Source: Alphaproteobacteria bacterium
Lineage (GTDB): Bacteria > Pseudomonadota > Alphaproteobacteria > Rhodobacterales > Rhodobacteraceae
DNA: 64,000 nucleotides
NCBI GenBank assembly: GCA_030427145.1
Contig: JAUHWT010000013.1
Span: 62,001 to 126,000, forward strand
Direction: 5' to 3'
The translations under genes and the position numbers were made by a program. Of this stretch, positions 9,967 through 20,496 are shown one piece after another. Every line of letters starts with the position of its first letter. The first letter of the stretch is position 1. The notes under the pieces are model-generated. The model was given only the letters and a program-made list of their open reading frames with translations. It did no database searches and had not been told where the DNA came from.

Positions 9967-11163
9967 TTATTCGCCTTTCACGGCAGCTACGATCTTCTGG
10001 GCGGCGTCGCCGAGGTCATCGGCGGCAATCACGGAAAGACCGGATTCGTTGATGATTTTCTTGCCTAGTTCCACGTTTGTGCCCTCAAGCCGGACCACGA
10101 GTGGCACCTTGAGCCCCATCTCTTTCACCGCGGCAATAACGCCTTCCGCGATCACGTCGCAGCGCATGATGCCACCGAAAATGTTTACGAGGATGCCTTT
10201 AACGTTGGGATCCGAGGTGATGATCTTGAAGGCCTCGGTCACCTTTTCCTTGGTTGCACCGCCGCCAACATCCAGGAAGTTGGCCGGTTCGGAACCATAG
10301 AGTTTGATGATGTCCATTGTGGCCATCGCTAGCCCGGCACCGTTGACCATGCAGCCGATTTCGCCGTCGAGCGCGATGTAGTTCAGGTCATGTTTGGAGG
10401 CCGCAAGTTCCTTGGGGTCCTCTTCGGTCTCGTCCCGGAGCGCTGCAATTTCCGGCTGACGGTACATGGCGTTGCCGTCAAAACCCATTTTTGCGTCGAG
10501 GCATTTCAGGTTTCCGGACTTGGTCACGATCAGCGGGTTGATCTCCAGCATCTCGCAGTCACGTTCGGTGAAGAGTTTGTAGAGCCGGAAGATCAGGTCA
10601 ACACACTGTTTGATCTGCTTGCCCTGCAGGCCGAGAGCGAATGCCACACGGCGACCGTGAAATCCGGAGATTCCCGATGCCGGGTCAACTGTGAAGGTCA
10701 GGACCTTTTCGGGAGTGCTTGCGGCGACTTCCTCGATATCCATTCCGCCCTCGGTGGAGCAGACGAATGCGACGCGGCTGGTGTTGCGGTCGATCAGCAG
10801 GGCGAGGTAGAGTTCACGCTCAATTTCGGCGCCATCTTCGAGGTAGATGCGGTTTACGGTCTTGCCTGCTTCTCCGGACTGGTGTGTGACCAGAGTGCGA
10901 CCGAGCATTTTCTGGGCTTCCTCGGCGGCTTCCGAGGCGGATTTTGCAATGCGGACACCGCCCTTTTCACCGGCTTCCGCTTCCTTAAATTTACCTTTAC
11001 CGCGTCCACCGGCGTGAATCTGGGCTTTAACGACCCAGATCGGACCGTCCAGTTCGCCTGCTGCGGATTTGGCTTCTTCCGAGCGCAGTACGACCCGTCC
11101 ATCGGAAACAGGCGCGCCGTATTCCTTCAGGAGCTTTTTCGCCTGGTATTCATGAATGTTCAT
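9967..11163 (-). CDS. sucC: Succinate-CoA ligase, beta subunit
   Basis: ATP-grasp beta subunit of succinyl-CoA synthetase, 398 residues. It begins [19 protein letters not shown], contains the nucleotide-grasp strand [16 protein letters not shown], and ends with the ligase-CoA domain ([27 protein letters not shown]). It is the first gene of the suc/odh operon. The GGAGGGA ribosome site about 9 bases upstream fixes the ATG at 11163. The 392-base region before it holds the mdh terminator and two identical palindromes that are likely operators. Confidence 0.97.
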   Translation of the reverse strand: MNIHEYQAKKLLKEYGAPVSDGRVVLRSEEAKSAAGELDGPIWVVKAQIHAGGRGKGKFKEAEAGEKGGVRIAKSASEAAEEAQKMLGRTLVTHQSGEAGKTVNRIYLEDGAEIERELYLALLIDRNTSRVAFVCSTEGGMDIEEVAASTPEKVLTFTVDPASGISGFHGRRVAFALGLQGKQIKQCVDLIFRLYKLFTERDCEMLEINPLIVTKSGNLKCLDAKMGFDGNAMYRQPEIAALRDETEEDPKELAASKHDLNYIALDGEIGCMVNGAGLAMATMDIIKLYGSEPANFLDVGGGATKEKVTEAFKIITSDPNVKGILVNIFGGIMRCDVIAEGVIAAVKEMGLKVPLVVRLEGTNVELGKKIINESGLSVIAADDLGDAAQKIVAAVKGE

Positions 11164-11290
11164 TTCCGCCGTCCCTCCGGAGTTCTAGTTCACCATGCGC
11201 TTTGACATTGCTCAATCGTTATGAGCATGCTTTCCGGGTTGCAAACGAAATTCCCGGGATTTCCAGCATTCGTGGGAATATTTCTGATTT

Positions 11291-11320
11291 TGTGATCACA
11301 CTATTTTTTTTGTGATCACA
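11291..11320. promoter_or_regulatory. Paired 10-bp palindromes upstream of sucC
   Basis: TGTGATCACA occurs at 11291-11300 and again at 11311-11320, exactly 20 bp apart, with a T-rich spacer. The second copy extends to a perfect 16-bp palindrome (11308-11323). Spacing of two helical turns puts both on the same DNA face, as for cooperatively bound dimers. They lie 128-157 bases before the sucC start. On the minus strand a weak promoter (TTGCAA, 17 bases, TAACGA) can be drawn nearer the gene. The regulator is not identifiable. Confidence 0.55.
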
Positions 11321-11498
11321 AAACCTGAGCGCCTGCAATTTTGCGCAAATTTGTCCAGAAAAACGGGGAGAATCAGGAGAGCCGGGATTCGCAATTTCAA
11401 ATGTATTTTGATGTCAACGGTCCCGAGCGATTTGTTTGCTGTTCGGTTAATAGCGGCGCTGTCCGAGGGTCGATTGAGTTTCCCGGGGTATTCGGCAC

Positions 11499-11528
11499 AA
11501 AAAAAGCCCGGGGATTTTCCCGGGCTTT
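11499..11528 (-). terminator. Rho-independent terminator of mdh
   Basis: Read on the minus strand, AAAGCCCGGG (from 11528) pairs perfectly over 10 bp with CCCGGGCTTT around a 6-base loop. Seven T residues then follow (plus-strand A run 11499-11505). It lies 28 bases after the mdh stop, so mdh and sucC are probably separate transcripts. Confidence 0.9.
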
Positions 11529-11555
11529 GGTGTTCGATGATCTGGTAAACGGAGC

Positions 11556-12575
<1,020 letters not shown>

Positions 12576-12609
12576 TCAAGGTGCAAAGCAGCAAAACCCC
12601 GGAGTGACG

Positions 12610-13362
12610 ATGGTAGTGGACACCATATTTTTGGCAGCGGCCATCCCTGCCGTTCTGTTTGCGGGAATTTCGAAAGGGGGGTTCGGGTCGGGTGCGGCCT
12701 TTGCCGCAACGCCTCTTCTGGCCTTGATTCTTGAGCCCGCTCAGGCCGTGGGACTGATGCTGCCGCTCCTTATGATGATGGATGTGGCGAGCCTGAAATC
12801 ATACTGGGGAAAGTGGAGCAAAGAACACGCACTTCGTCTCGCTCTGGGGGCAATTCCTGGTGTCGTGTTGGGCGCATTAGTGTTCAAAAACATCAGTGCG
12901 GATGGTCTGCGCCTCATGGTGGGACTCGTCGCGGTTGGGTTCGTTGCCTACCAGTTGGCGCGGTCACGCGGTCATCTGAATACGGGCAAGACATTTGTCG
13001 CGCCGTTCTGGGGGTATTTCTGGGGGGCGGTCTCGGGGCTGACCAGTTTCATCAGCCATGCCGGTGGGCCGCCGTCGACCACGTATCTGATGGGATCGAA
13101 ACTGGGAAAAACCGCCTATCAGGCTACCACTGTAATCGTGTTCTGGTGGATTAACCTGATCAAGTTCCCCTTTTACCTCGGGCTGGGGATGCTCGACAGG
13201 GGGGCACTGTCCACATATCCGTGGCTGGTGCCGACCGCTCTTGTGGGGGTCTTTATTGGGGTTCGGGCGCATAACATGATACCCGAGACCATCTTTTTCC
13301 GGATCACCTATGTTTTGCTGACCATCACAGGCGCAAAACTGATCCTGGATGCCCTGACCTGA
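12610..13362 (+). CDS. TSUP (TauE/SafE) family permease
   Basis: A 250-residue inner-membrane protein of the sulfite exporter TauE/SafE family, with about eight hydrophobic segments. The duplicated family motifs are visible: GISKGGFGSGAAFAATPLL near the N-terminus and SFISHAGGPPSTTYLMG at about residue 150. The frame runs open from 12325, but the earlier part is antisense to mdh; the ATG at 12610 fits the first membrane helix. Substrate is unknown; family members move sulfite, sulfonates or other small organic anions. Nothing in the neighbourhood points to sulfur metabolism. Confidence 0.88.
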   Translation: MVVDTIFLAAAIPAVLFAGISKGGFGSGAAFAATPLLALILEPAQAVGLMLPLLMMMDVASLKSYWGKWSKEHALRLALGAIPGVVLGALVFKNISADGLRLMVGLVAVGFVAYQLARSRGHLNTGKTFVAPFWGYFWGAVSGLTSFISHAGGPPSTTYLMGSKLGKTAYQATTVIVFWWINLIKFPFYLGLGMLDRGALSTYPWLVPTALVGVFIGVRAHNMIPETIFFRITYVLLTITGAKLILDALT

Positions 13363-13378
13363 GCCAGGGCGAAAGGTC

Positions 13379-13705
13379 TTAGGCCGGGTTGCCGGTCGGG
13401 GTCAGAGGGTTAGCCTTGGCTTCCCACATCTGGCCGGATGCCACGAGGCAGGCCATGCCGTTGGGGCGCGAAATCAGGATGGTCCAGCTGCCGGACTTGT
13501 CGGAGGCATAAACCTCAAGCACGGCGTTGTTTTGGTGGAGGCCGAGGCTCTGAAGGGTTTCGCCGTATTTGTCGGCAAGACGCTTGATAACCATTTCGCG
13601 GTCGGCGCAGGCGTTGGTGGCCTGGGCGTTAACGGCGGTGACGGGAGCTGCGACGGCGAGGCCTGCCGCGAGGCCGAGTGCTGCGATTGGGGAGGCGATT
13701 TTCAT
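13379..13705 (-). CDS. Secreted small protein of unknown function
   Basis: A 108-residue protein with a clear signal peptide (Lys2, a long Ala/Leu/Gly core, cleavage likely after VNAQA near residue 28). The mature part is about 80 residues, with two cysteines (CADREM and MACLVAS) that could form a disulfide, and a segment EVYASDKSGSWTILIS. I do not recognise a characterised family. It converges on the TSUP gene with a 16-base gap. The 295 bases upstream hold the mcl2 promoter region and no other gene that I can support. Confidence 0.72.
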   Translation of the reverse strand: MKIASPIAALGLAAGLAVAAPVTAVNAQATNACADREMVIKRLADKYGETLQSLGLHQNNAVLEVYASDKSGSWTILISRPNGMACLVASGQMWEAKANPLTPTGNPA

Positions 13706-13940
13706 CTTCAGTTCCTTATCCTTGGCGGGCCGGAAACCGGGGCACCGGACACCGCGGCTTCTGCTGCGGATCTTCTTGCCGGAACGGTCAGGCTTACCTG
13801 TGTGCCTGCTTGTTACCGGGTGCGTCCTCCCCCTGGAGCAACCATCCCGACTGACCTCAAAAATGGGTGCGATTCGCGAATAATTGGTTAATGACGCGGG
13901 CGGTCACGTTAATCGGACCGCAACGGACCTAATTTCAGGC

Positions 13941-13968
13941 TTGAATTTTTTGGGCCGCCCCTTATGCA
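13941..13968 (+). promoter_or_regulatory. Candidate promoter of the mcl2 operon
   Basis: TTGAAT (13941-13946) and TATGCA (13963-13968) are separated by 16 bases and lie just upstream of the mcl2 start at 14001. A 10-bp palindrome ATTCGCGAAT lies further up at 13872-13881. Assigned by eye only. The rest of the 13706-14000 gap shows nothing else I can support. Confidence 0.35.
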
Positions 13969-14000
13969 TTATGCTGCATTGCAACGAGGAAAGGCACCCC

Positions 14001-14891
14001 GTGGAACAAGGCGTATCTCCATACCGCTCCGTTCTTTATTTGCCTGGTTCCCGTGAGCGCGTGCTGGAAAAAGCGAAGACACTTCCGGCCGATGCTCTGA
14101 TCCTTGATCTTGAGGACGCGGTAACGCCTTCGGAAAAGCCCGCGGCACGCGAACTGGTCGCGAGGGCCGTTAAGGCCGGTGGTTTCGGCCCGCGGAAGGT
14201 GCTCACCCGAATTAATGGTTTGGATACGGAGTGGGGTGGCGAGGACCTTGTCGCGATGTGTGCGGCCGGTCCCGACGCCATTCTGATCCCGAAAGTTGAA
14301 ACGGCGGCGATGATTGTCGAGGTCGCCGGGATCATGGCCGCAAGCGGAGCGCCGGAAAACACGCGGATTTGGGCGATGATGGAAACGCCCCGAGGGGTGT
14401 TAAACGCTCTGGAAATTGCCGGCGCCGATCCCCTGCTTGAAGGCTTCGTCATGGGGACGAATGATCTTGCAAAGGAACTTGGTGCCGCGCAGACACCGGA
14501 CAGGCAGCCTCTGATGACAGGGCTTGGACTGTGTCTGTTGGCAGCCAGAGCCGAAGGGCTGGTTTGTGTCGATGGTGTTTACAACGCCTTCAAGGATGAT
14601 GAAGGGCTGGAGGTCGTTTGCATTCAGGGTCTGGAAATGGGTTTTGACGGCAAGACGCTGATCCATCCGGCACAGATTGAGATTACAAACAGGGTGTTTG
14701 CGCCGAGCGAAGAGGATCTTGCGCTTGCACGGGAGCAGATTCAGGCCCATGAGGAAGCCGAAGCACGCGGGGAGGGCGTTGCCGTCGTCAATGGCCGTAT
14801 CGTTGAAAACCTCCATGTGGAAACCGCGAGAAAACTGTTGGGTCAAGCCGATGCTATTGCCAGACTCTCCGAGAGCAGTGATGCCGTCTGA
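14001..14891 (+). CDS. mcl2: (3S)-malyl-CoA thioesterase / CitE-like CoA lyase
   Basis: A 296-residue HpcH/HpaI-fold protein. It begins PYRSVLYLPGSRERVLEKA and has LILDLEDAV, AILIPKVETA, MMETPRGVLNA and MGFDGKTLIHPAQIE, the motifs for Mg2+, CoA and the acyl group. From memory of the Rhodobacter sphaeroides proteins it matches the Mcl2 thioesterase (SVLYIPGS start, ENLHVETAR end) better than the Mcl1 lyase. It would hydrolyse (3S)-malyl-CoA to malate and CoA in the ethylmalonyl-CoA pathway. The GTG at 14001 has an AGGAAAGG site. It heads the group with nnrU, DUF1737 and mch. A citE/mcl1-like lyase role cannot be excluded without alignment. Confidence 0.85.
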   Translation: MEQGVSPYRSVLYLPGSRERVLEKAKTLPADALILDLEDAVTPSEKPAARELVARAVKAGGFGPRKVLTRINGLDTEWGGEDLVAMCAAGPDAILIPKVETAAMIVEVAGIMAASGAPENTRIWAMMETPRGVLNALEIAGADPLLEGFVMGTNDLAKELGAAQTPDRQPLMTGLGLCLLAARAEGLVCVDGVYNAFKDDEGLEVVCIQGLEMGFDGKTLIHPAQIEITNRVFAPSEEDLALAREQIQAHEEAEARGEGVAVVNGRIVENLHVETARKLLGQADAIARLSESSDAV

Positions 14892-14920
14892 TCCAGCCCG
14901 ACGAGAGGGGAGACGACGGA

Positions 14921-15481
14921 ATGGCGTTGCTTGTACTGGGTGTGCTGCTCTGGGTGGCTGCGCACTGGCTTAAACGGCTGGCGCCCGAGTTTCGTGCCGG
15001 TCTGGAGACAAGGTTCGGTGCCGGCTCCAAAGGTGTGGTTGCCGCGGTTATCGGTGTCTCACTCGTTTTGATGATCGTCGGTTATAGGTCTTCGGACTTC
15101 ATCCATGTCTATGCGACACCGTTTTGGACTGTCCATCTTAATAACCTGATGATGTTGTTTGCTGTCGCTCTTATGGGGGCTGGCAAGTCGAAGGGCCGGG
15201 CGCGGGCTCTGATGCGCCATCCGATGCTGGTCGGTGTGATAGTCTGGGCGGTCGCACATCTGATGGTCAACGGTGACCTGGCCTCGGTCATTTTGTTTGG
15301 CGGGCTTGGTGCCTGGGGTGTGGCAAGTATTGTCATGATCAACCGTGCCGAACCGGAGTGGACGCGGCCGGAACCTGGACCACTGAAAGGCGACATTCGT
15401 CTCGCGGCGATTACGGTTGTGCTGTTTATTGTTATTACCGGCGTTCACGCGCTGGTCGGTCCGTCACCATTTCCGGGATAA
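14921..15481 (+). CDS. NnrU family membrane protein
   Basis: A 186-residue inner-membrane protein with about five hydrophobic segments. It shows the family features: AAHWLKRLAPEFR, PFWTVHLNNLMMLFAVALMG and the RHPMLVGVIVWAVAHLMVNGD motif that could bind haem or quinone. NnrU was named for a role near nitrite/nitric-oxide respiration genes, and related proteins resemble isoprenoid or haem enzymes; the activity is unknown. No denitrification gene is nearby. It lies 29 bases after mcl2 and six before the DUF1737 gene, so it is an operon member. Confidence 0.88.
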   Translation: MALLVLGVLLWVAAHWLKRLAPEFRAGLETRFGAGSKGVVAAVIGVSLVLMIVGYRSSDFIHVYATPFWTVHLNNLMMLFAVALMGAGKSKGRARALMRHPMLVGVIVWAVAHLMVNGDLASVILFGGLGAWGVASIVMINRAEPEWTRPEPGPLKGDIRLAAITVVLFIVITGVHALVGPSPFPG

Positions 15482-15487
15482 ATTGAG

Positions 15488-15691
15488 ATGCTTGCTTACC
15501 GACTGCTCACTGAGGAAGACACATCGGCTTTTTGCCACAAGGTGACGAAAGCCCTGTCACTGGGCTGGTCGCTTCACGGCGGACCGGCCTATGCATTTGA
15601 TACGGCGGCCGGGGTCATGCGCTGCGGGCAGGCGGTCGTCAAGGAGGTGGATGGCGAGTATGATCCGTCCATGAAACTCGGGGAGTTGTAG
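15488..15691 (+). CDS. DUF1737 domain small protein
   Basis: A 67-residue protein matching the DUF1737 pattern: YRLLTEEDTSAFCHKVTKAL, then GWSLHGGPAYAFD. This short family has unknown function and is often found beside metabolic genes. The ATG at 15488 lies six bases after nnrU. The stop is followed without any gap by the GTG of mch, so translation is likely coupled. No membrane segment or signal is present. Confidence 0.85.
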   Translation: MLAYRLLTEEDTSAFCHKVTKALSLGWSLHGGPAYAFDTAAGVMRCGQAVVKEVDGEYDPSMKLGEL

Positions 15692-16732
15692 GTGACGAAA
15701 TCCAAGACCTTTGCCGGGTATTTTTTTGAGGACTATTACGTCGGTCAGGTGATCGCGCATGCGGTGCCACGAACTGTCACGGAAGGTGATCGGGCGGTCT
15801 ACCAGTCTCTTTATCCCAGTCGGTTTGCGGTGGCGTCCTCGGACGAATTCGCGCGGGCCTGTGGTTTTGAAAAAAGTCCGGTTGATGACCTGATTGCGTT
15901 CCACGTAGTGTTTGGAAAAACCGTTCCCGATATAAGCCTGAATGCGGTGGCAAATCTGGGCTATGCGGATGGACGGTTTTTGCGCCGGGTCTATCCGGGC
16001 GACACACTGACCTCATCCAGTGAGGTGATTGGGCTCAAGCAAAACTCCAACGGCAAATCCGGTGTTGTTTATGTAAGGACGACGGGCCGAAACCAGCATG
16101 GCGAAGAGGTCCTGACCTACTGTCGCTGGGTGATGGTCCGCAAGCGGGACGTCGATGCGCCAGCAACTGACACGGTTGTTCCTGATCTGCCCGATGTCGT
16201 TTCCGCGGACAAACTTGTGGTTCCGGACGGGTTGAGCTTTGCCGGGTATGACCATGCCCTGGCGGGAGAAAAACATGGTTGGGGCGATTATGCTCCGGGC
16301 GAAAGGATCGATCATGTAGACGCGGTGACCGTCGAGGACGCCGAGCATATGATGGCAACCCGGCTTTGGCAGAACACGGCCAAGGTACATTTTGATACAA
16401 CGGTGCGGGATGACGGATCGCGGCTCGTGTACGGCGGGCATGTGATCTCGATAGCGCGGGCTTTGTCGTTTAACGGGCTTGCCAACGCGCAGTTTATTGC
16501 TGCGATCAATTCCGGCGCCCACGCAAATCCATGCGTTGCCGGCACCACCATAGGGGCGTGGTCGGAAGTGCTGGAACGGTCGGAAACCGCGGTGCCTGAT
16601 GTTGGGGCGCTGCGTTTAAGAACAGTTGCAACCAGCCGGAAAGACGTCGGTTTTGAGCTGCGTGGAGACAACGGTAGATACCTTCCGCATGTGTTGCTTG
16701 ATCTCGACTACTGGGTGTTCATGCCGGTATGA
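15692..16732 (+). CDS. mch: Mesaconyl-CoA hydratase (beta-methylmalyl-CoA dehydratase)
   Basis: A 346-residue double hot-dog protein of the MaoC-like dehydratase type. It interconverts mesaconyl-CoA and beta-methylmalyl-CoA in the ethylmalonyl-CoA pathway. Two hot-dog halves are visible: YFFEDYYVGQVIAHAVPRTVTEGD at the N-terminus and GERIDHVDAVTVEDAEHMMATRL in the middle. The length and N-terminus match Rhodobacter Mch as I recall it. The start is GTG at 15692, directly after the DUF1737 stop. Product and position between mcl2 and sdh agree with a dedicated C2-assimilation cluster. Confidence 0.93.
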   Translation: MTKSKTFAGYFFEDYYVGQVIAHAVPRTVTEGDRAVYQSLYPSRFAVASSDEFARACGFEKSPVDDLIAFHVVFGKTVPDISLNAVANLGYADGRFLRRVYPGDTLTSSSEVIGLKQNSNGKSGVVYVRTTGRNQHGEEVLTYCRWVMVRKRDVDAPATDTVVPDLPDVVSADKLVVPDGLSFAGYDHALAGEKHGWGDYAPGERIDHVDAVTVEDAEHMMATRLWQNTAKVHFDTTVRDDGSRLVYGGHVISIARALSFNGLANAQFIAAINSGAHANPCVAGTTIGAWSEVLERSETAVPDVGALRLRTVATSRKDVGFELRGDNGRYLPHVLLDLDYWVFMPV

Positions 16733-16921
16733 CGTGCGGGGATGAACAGACCGTGGGATTTGCGGTTCAAGCTTGCAATTCGGCGGGATTTGGTGAATGA
16801 CCTTCACAGGTTACCGGTTCGGCGGTGAAAATTCCGGGAAACATTCACGCTCTTTAAACGCGTGTTGCCGCACTGTTTTGACCGGTCTGTACCGGCACGA
16901 CGCGAAAATAGGGAACTGAGC

Positions 16922-17305
16922 ATGGCTGATGTCAATCGCGGGAACCGACCGCTTTCACCGCATCTCACGATATACCGTCCACAACTTACTTCCATGTCGT
17001 CGATCATGGTGCGTATCACGGGGATCGCACTTTTTTGTCTGTCGATTTTAATCGTTTTCTGGCTCCTTTCCGTATCATCGTCGGAAGGAGCTTTCGGTTT
17101 CATGGACGGCTTGATGCGCAGCTGGTTTGGCGACCTGATTTTGTTCGGTGCGACATGGGCGCTGATTTACCACATGTTCGGTCGACTGCGGCATGTGATT
17201 TGGGATTTCGGATACTGCCTCGACGTGGAAAAATCCGAAAAAATGGCCAAGATCATGTTCGGTGGCGCAACGGTCCTGGCGATCCTTGTCGCTTTGGTGG
17301 TGTAG
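16922..17305 (+). CDS. sdhC: Succinate dehydrogenase cytochrome b556 subunit
   Basis: Membrane anchor that binds haem b and quinone with SdhD. The 127-residue protein begins MADVNRGNRPLSPHLTIYRP and shows the family signature SMSSIMVRITGIAL. It has three hydrophobic segments, and the haem-ligand His lies in YHMFGRLRHVIWD. The ATG at 16922 fits this family start; the frame is open to 16862 but the extra codons are not family-like. It begins the sdhCDAB operon, 189 bases after mch, so it may have its own promoter. Confidence 0.94.
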   Translation: MADVNRGNRPLSPHLTIYRPQLTSMSSIMVRITGIALFCLSILIVFWLLSVSSSEGAFGFMDGLMRSWFGDLILFGATWALIYHMFGRLRHVIWDFGYCLDVEKSEKMAKIMFGGATVLAILVALVV

Positions 17306-17309
17306 GAAG

Positions 17310-17687
17310 ATGGCAATGAATTTTCTGACTGATCGCAAGCGTGCGCAGGGGATGGGGTCCGGGCGTGACGGAACAAAACATCACTGGCAGATGATGGCGA
17401 GTTCGGTGGCGCTGGTGGTTATGGTGCCGCTCTTCATCTTCACGTTTGGCCTTGGCATGGGCGGAACACAGGAAGAGGTGATCTCCTATTTTAGCCGGCC
17501 GTTCCCGGCGATTGTCACCGGTCTTGGGCTGATCGTTGGTATCCGGCACTTCATGTTTGAGGTGCAGGAGGCCGTTGAGGACTACATTCATGGTCTGGCC
17601 GGGAAGCTCGTACTGATGGCCGTGACGGCCATTGCTTACACGCTGATTGCGATTGGCCTTTTCGCCCTCGCCAGAATTGCGCTTTAG
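17310..17687 (+). CDS. sdhD: Succinate dehydrogenase hydrophobic membrane anchor
   Basis: Second membrane anchor of complex II, 125 residues with three hydrophobic segments (about 30-55, 62-80 and 97-122). The alphaproteobacterial SdhD pattern is present: [20 protein letters not shown], then [19 protein letters not shown], whose His probably ligates haem b. The ATG at 17310 lies four bases after the sdhC stop; the codons upstream of it overlap sdhC. It is followed by sdhA after 16 bases. Confidence 0.93.
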   Translation: MAMNFLTDRKRAQGMGSGRDGTKHHWQMMASSVALVVMVPLFIFTFGLGMGGTQEEVISYFSRPFPAIVTGLGLIVGIRHFMFEVQEAVEDYIHGLAGKLVLMAVTAIAYTLIAIGLFALARIAL

Positions 17688-17703
17688 GAAATGGAATAAC
17701 ACA

Positions 17704-19512
17704 GTGGCAGCATACGAATACGAGACGCATGACTATGACGTCGTGATCGTGGGGGCCGGTGGCGCAGGATTGCGTGCGACCCTCGGCATGGCCGAGCAGG
17801 GTCTTCGGACCGCCTGCGTGACCAAGGTTTTTCCAACGCGCAGCCATACCGTGGCCGCGCAGGGCGGTATCGCCGCATCGCTGAAAAACATGGGGCCCGA
17901 CCACTGGCAGTGGCACATGTACGACACCGTCAAGGGTTCGGACTGGCTGGGTGACACGGATGCGATGGAATATCTCGCCCGCGAAGCGCCCAAGGCGGTT
18001 TATGAACTTGAGCACTATGGGGTGCCCTTCTCCCGGACCGAAGAAGGCAAAATCTACCAGCGTCCGTTTGGTGGCCATACCACTGAGTTTGGTGAGGGGC
18101 CGCCGGTACAGCGGACCTGTGCCGCTGCAGACCGTACGGGCCATGCCATTCTGCACACGCTCTATGGTCAGTCGCTGAAGCACAATGCCGAGTTTTACAT
18201 CGAGTATTTTGCGCTTGATCTGATCATGTCGGAGGACGGCAGGTGCCAGGGTGTGCTCTGCTGGAAACTGGATGACGGCACGCTGCATCTGTTCAATGCG
18301 AAGATGGTTGTCCTCGCAACGGGTGGATATGGCCGCGCCTATTTCTCCGCAACCTCCGCGCATACATGTACCGGAGACGGTGGTGGCATGGTTGCCCGTC
18401 AGGGACTGGCGCTGCAGGACATGGAGTTCGTTCAGTTCCACCCGACCGGTATTTATGGCTCAGGCTGCCTGATTACCGAAGGTGCGCGCGGTGAGGGTGG
18501 TTATTTGACCAACTCCGAGGGCGAGCGCTTCATGGAGCGTTACGCGCCGACCTACAAGGATCTGGCCTCCCGCGACGTGGTATCGCGTTGCATGACGATC
18601 GAGATCCGCGAAGGCCGTGGGGTGGGTGCGGAGAAGGATCATATCTTCCTGCATCTGGATCACCTACCACCTGAGGCACTTGCGGAGCGTCTTCCGGGTA
18701 TTTCCGAAAGTGCCAAGATTTTTGCCGGAGTGGATCTGACAAAGGAACCGATCCCTGTACTGCCGACCGTTCACTACAATATGGGCGGCATCCCTACGAA
18801 TTACTGGGGCGAGGTTCTTGCACCCACGGTGGACGATCCTGATCGGATTTTCCCCGGCCTGATGGCCGTCGGGGAGGCCGGCTGCGCGAGTGTACACGGA
18901 GCGAACCGTCTTGGTTCAAACAGTCTGATTGACCTTGTGGTATTTGGCCGTGCCGCTGCCATCCGCGCCGCGAAAGTCGTGGATCCGGCAGCGCCGAACC
19001 CGGAAGTCAACAAGGCATCGGTTGAAAAGGCATTGGATCGTTTTGACGGGTTGCGTCATGCGGATGGGGCGGTTCCGACCGCTGAACTGCGTTTGGAAAT
19101 GCAGAAGACCATGCAGGCCAACGCGGCCGTGTTCCGTACCTCCGAGGTTCTCAAGGAAGGTTGCGAACTGATGGATGGTGTCGCGGCCAAGATGTCGGAT
19201 CTGAAAGTCACGGACAGGTCGATGATCTGGAACTCCGATTTGATGGAGACGCTGGAACTGACCAACCTGATGCCAAATGCTCTGGCAACGATTGTTGGCG
19301 CCGAGGCTCGTCACGAGAGTCGCGGTGCACATGCCCACGAGGACTTCCCGGATCGGGACGACAACGAATGGCGGAAACACACTCTGGCGGAGGTCGGTGA
19401 CGACAACGAGGTGACGCTGTCGTACCGTCCGGTTCATCTTGACCCGCTGACCGCGCATGATGAAGGCGGGATTGATCTCGCGAAGATTGCTCCGAAGGCT
19501 CGCGTTTACTGA
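17704..19512 (+). CDS. sdhA: Succinate dehydrogenase flavoprotein subunit
   Basis: Oxidises succinate to fumarate with covalently bound FAD. From the GTG at 17704 the protein is 602 residues. The FAD fold is [10 protein letters not shown] (13-22); the His that attaches FAD is in [11 protein letters not shown] (H48). Substrate residues lie in [10 protein letters not shown] and [21 protein letters not shown]. The C-terminus ends with the RPVHLDPL segment. An AGGAA site at the end of sdhD supports this start; the frame upstream to 17647 overlaps sdhD. Two hairpins separate it from sdhB. Confidence 0.97.
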   Translation: MAAYEYETHDYDVVIVGAGGAGLRATLGMAEQGLRTACVTKVFPTRSHTVAAQGGIAASLKNMGPDHWQWHMYDTVKGSDWLGDTDAMEYLAREAPKAVYELEHYGVPFSRTEEGKIYQRPFGGHTTEFGEGPPVQRTCAAADRTGHAILHTLYGQSLKHNAEFYIEYFALDLIMSEDGRCQGVLCWKLDDGTLHLFNAKMVVLATGGYGRAYFSATSAHTCTGDGGGMVARQGLALQDMEFVQFHPTGIYGSGCLITEGARGEGGYLTNSEGERFMERYAPTYKDLASRDVVSRCMTIEIREGRGVGAEKDHIFLHLDHLPPEALAERLPGISESAKIFAGVDLTKEPIPVLPTVHYNMGGIPTNYWGEVLAPTVDDPDRIFPGLMAVGEAGCASVHGANRLGSNSLIDLVVFGRAAAIRAAKVVDPAAPNPEVNKASVEKALDRFDGLRHADGAVPTAELRLEMQKTMQANAAVFRTSEVLKEGCELMDGVAAKMSDLKVTDRSMIWNSDLMETLELTNLMPNALATIVGAEARHESRGAHAHEDFPDRDDNEWRKHTLAEVGDDNEVTLSYRPVHLDPLTAHDEGGIDLAKIAPKARVY

Positions 19513-19529
19513 GCCGCTTATGATGTTGC

Positions 19530-19580
19530 CCGGTCCCGGTTGACGGGGCCGGTGGATGTTTGGACCCGATAGTCCGGGTC
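19530..19580 (+). other. Two stem-loops between sdhA and sdhB
   Basis: The 126-base sdhA-sdhB gap holds a 9-bp stem with one G-T pair (19530-19538 with 19544-19552) and a 6-bp stem GACCCG/CGGGTC (19563-19568 with 19575-19580). No T-run follows, so they may stabilise or process the mRNA and set the ratio of the subunits. Confidence 0.4.
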
Positions 19581-19638
19581 AAGATTGACGGACCGGTTCC
19601 ACTGCCCGCGGTGAGCAGCCGGACACAGGAGGACTGAA

Positions 19639-20418
19639 ATGGTCGAGCTTACCCTGCCCAAAAATTCCCGGATGGTTTCGGGTAAAACCTGGCCCAAGCC
19701 GGAGGGCGCGACCAATGTGAGAACGGTAAAAATCTACCGCTACGATGCGGTGGAGGGCAGCGCGCCGCGCCTCGACACATATTTTGTGGACTTGGACACC
19801 TGTGGCCCCATGGTCCTGGACGTTCTCATCAAGATAAAAAATGAGATCGATCCGACGCTTACGTTCCGGCGTTCCTGCCGGGAGGGTATTTGCGGCTCCT
19901 GTGCCATGAATATCGATGGCATCAATACTTTGGCCTGCATATACGGCATCGACGAGATTGAGGGTGACATCAAAATTTACCCGCTGCCGCATATGCCGGT
20001 TGTGAAGGATCTGATCCCGGATCTGACACATTTCTATGCCCAGCACGCCTCAATCATGCCCTGGCTGGAAACGGCGACGAATACACCTGAGAAGGAATGG
20101 CGGCAATCGATTGAGGATCGTAAGAAACTCGATGGCCTCTATGAATGCGTCATGTGTGCGTCCTGCTCCACCGCCTGTCCGAGCTACTGGTGGAATGGTG
20201 ACCGGTATCTCGGCCCGGCGGCGTTGTTGCATGCCTATCGCTGGATCATTGACAGCCGTGACGAGGCCACGGGCAAGCGCCTGGATGACCTTGAGGATCC
20301 GTTTAAGCTGTATCGTTGCCACACCATCATGAACTGCACGAAGACCTGCCCGAAGGGATTGAACCCGGCTGAGGCTATTGCGCAGGTTAAGAAGATGATG
20401 GTTGAGCGTCGGGTCTAA
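19639..20418 (+). CDS. sdhB: Succinate dehydrogenase iron-sulfur subunit
   Basis: Carries electrons from FAD to quinone through three Fe-S clusters. The 259-residue protein has the plant-type 2Fe-2S motif ([10 protein letters not shown], then a Cys in LACIYG). Two ferredoxin-like motifs follow: [12 protein letters not shown] for 4Fe-4S and [15 protein letters not shown] for 3Fe-4S. The start has an AGGAGG site eight bases upstream. It is the last gene of the sdh operon; a stem-loop follows before the lysis cassette. Confidence 0.97.
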   Translation: MVELTLPKNSRMVSGKTWPKPEGATNVRTVKIYRYDAVEGSAPRLDTYFVDLDTCGPMVLDVLIKIKNEIDPTLTFRRSCREGICGSCAMNIDGINTLACIYGIDEIEGDIKIYPLPHMPVVKDLIPDLTHFYAQHASIMPWLETATNTPEKEWRQSIEDRKKLDGLYECVMCASCSTACPSYWWNGDRYLGPAALLHAYRWIIDSRDEATGKRLDDLEDPFKLYRCHTIMNCTKTCPKGLNPAEAIAQVKKMMVERRV

Positions 20419-20437
20419 TAGACCTTAAAAATTGGTT

Positions 20438-20465
20438 GCTGGTCCTGAGACTTATTGGGACCAGC
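20438..20465 (+). terminator. Stem-loop after sdhB
   Basis: GCTGGTCC (20438-20445) pairs perfectly with GGACCAGC (20458-20465) across a 12-base loop, 20 bases after the sdhB stop. No T-run follows, so it is a weak terminator candidate or a 3' protective hairpin separating sdh from the next gene. Confidence 0.45.
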
Positions 20466-20496
20466 GTACTGTACTCTCCCAATAATTGCGGCTGAA

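Noticed and set aside
10390-11205. Plus-strand open frame of 271 codons opposite sucC
   Set aside because: Shadow of SucC; Cys/Phe-rich translation with no domain pattern.
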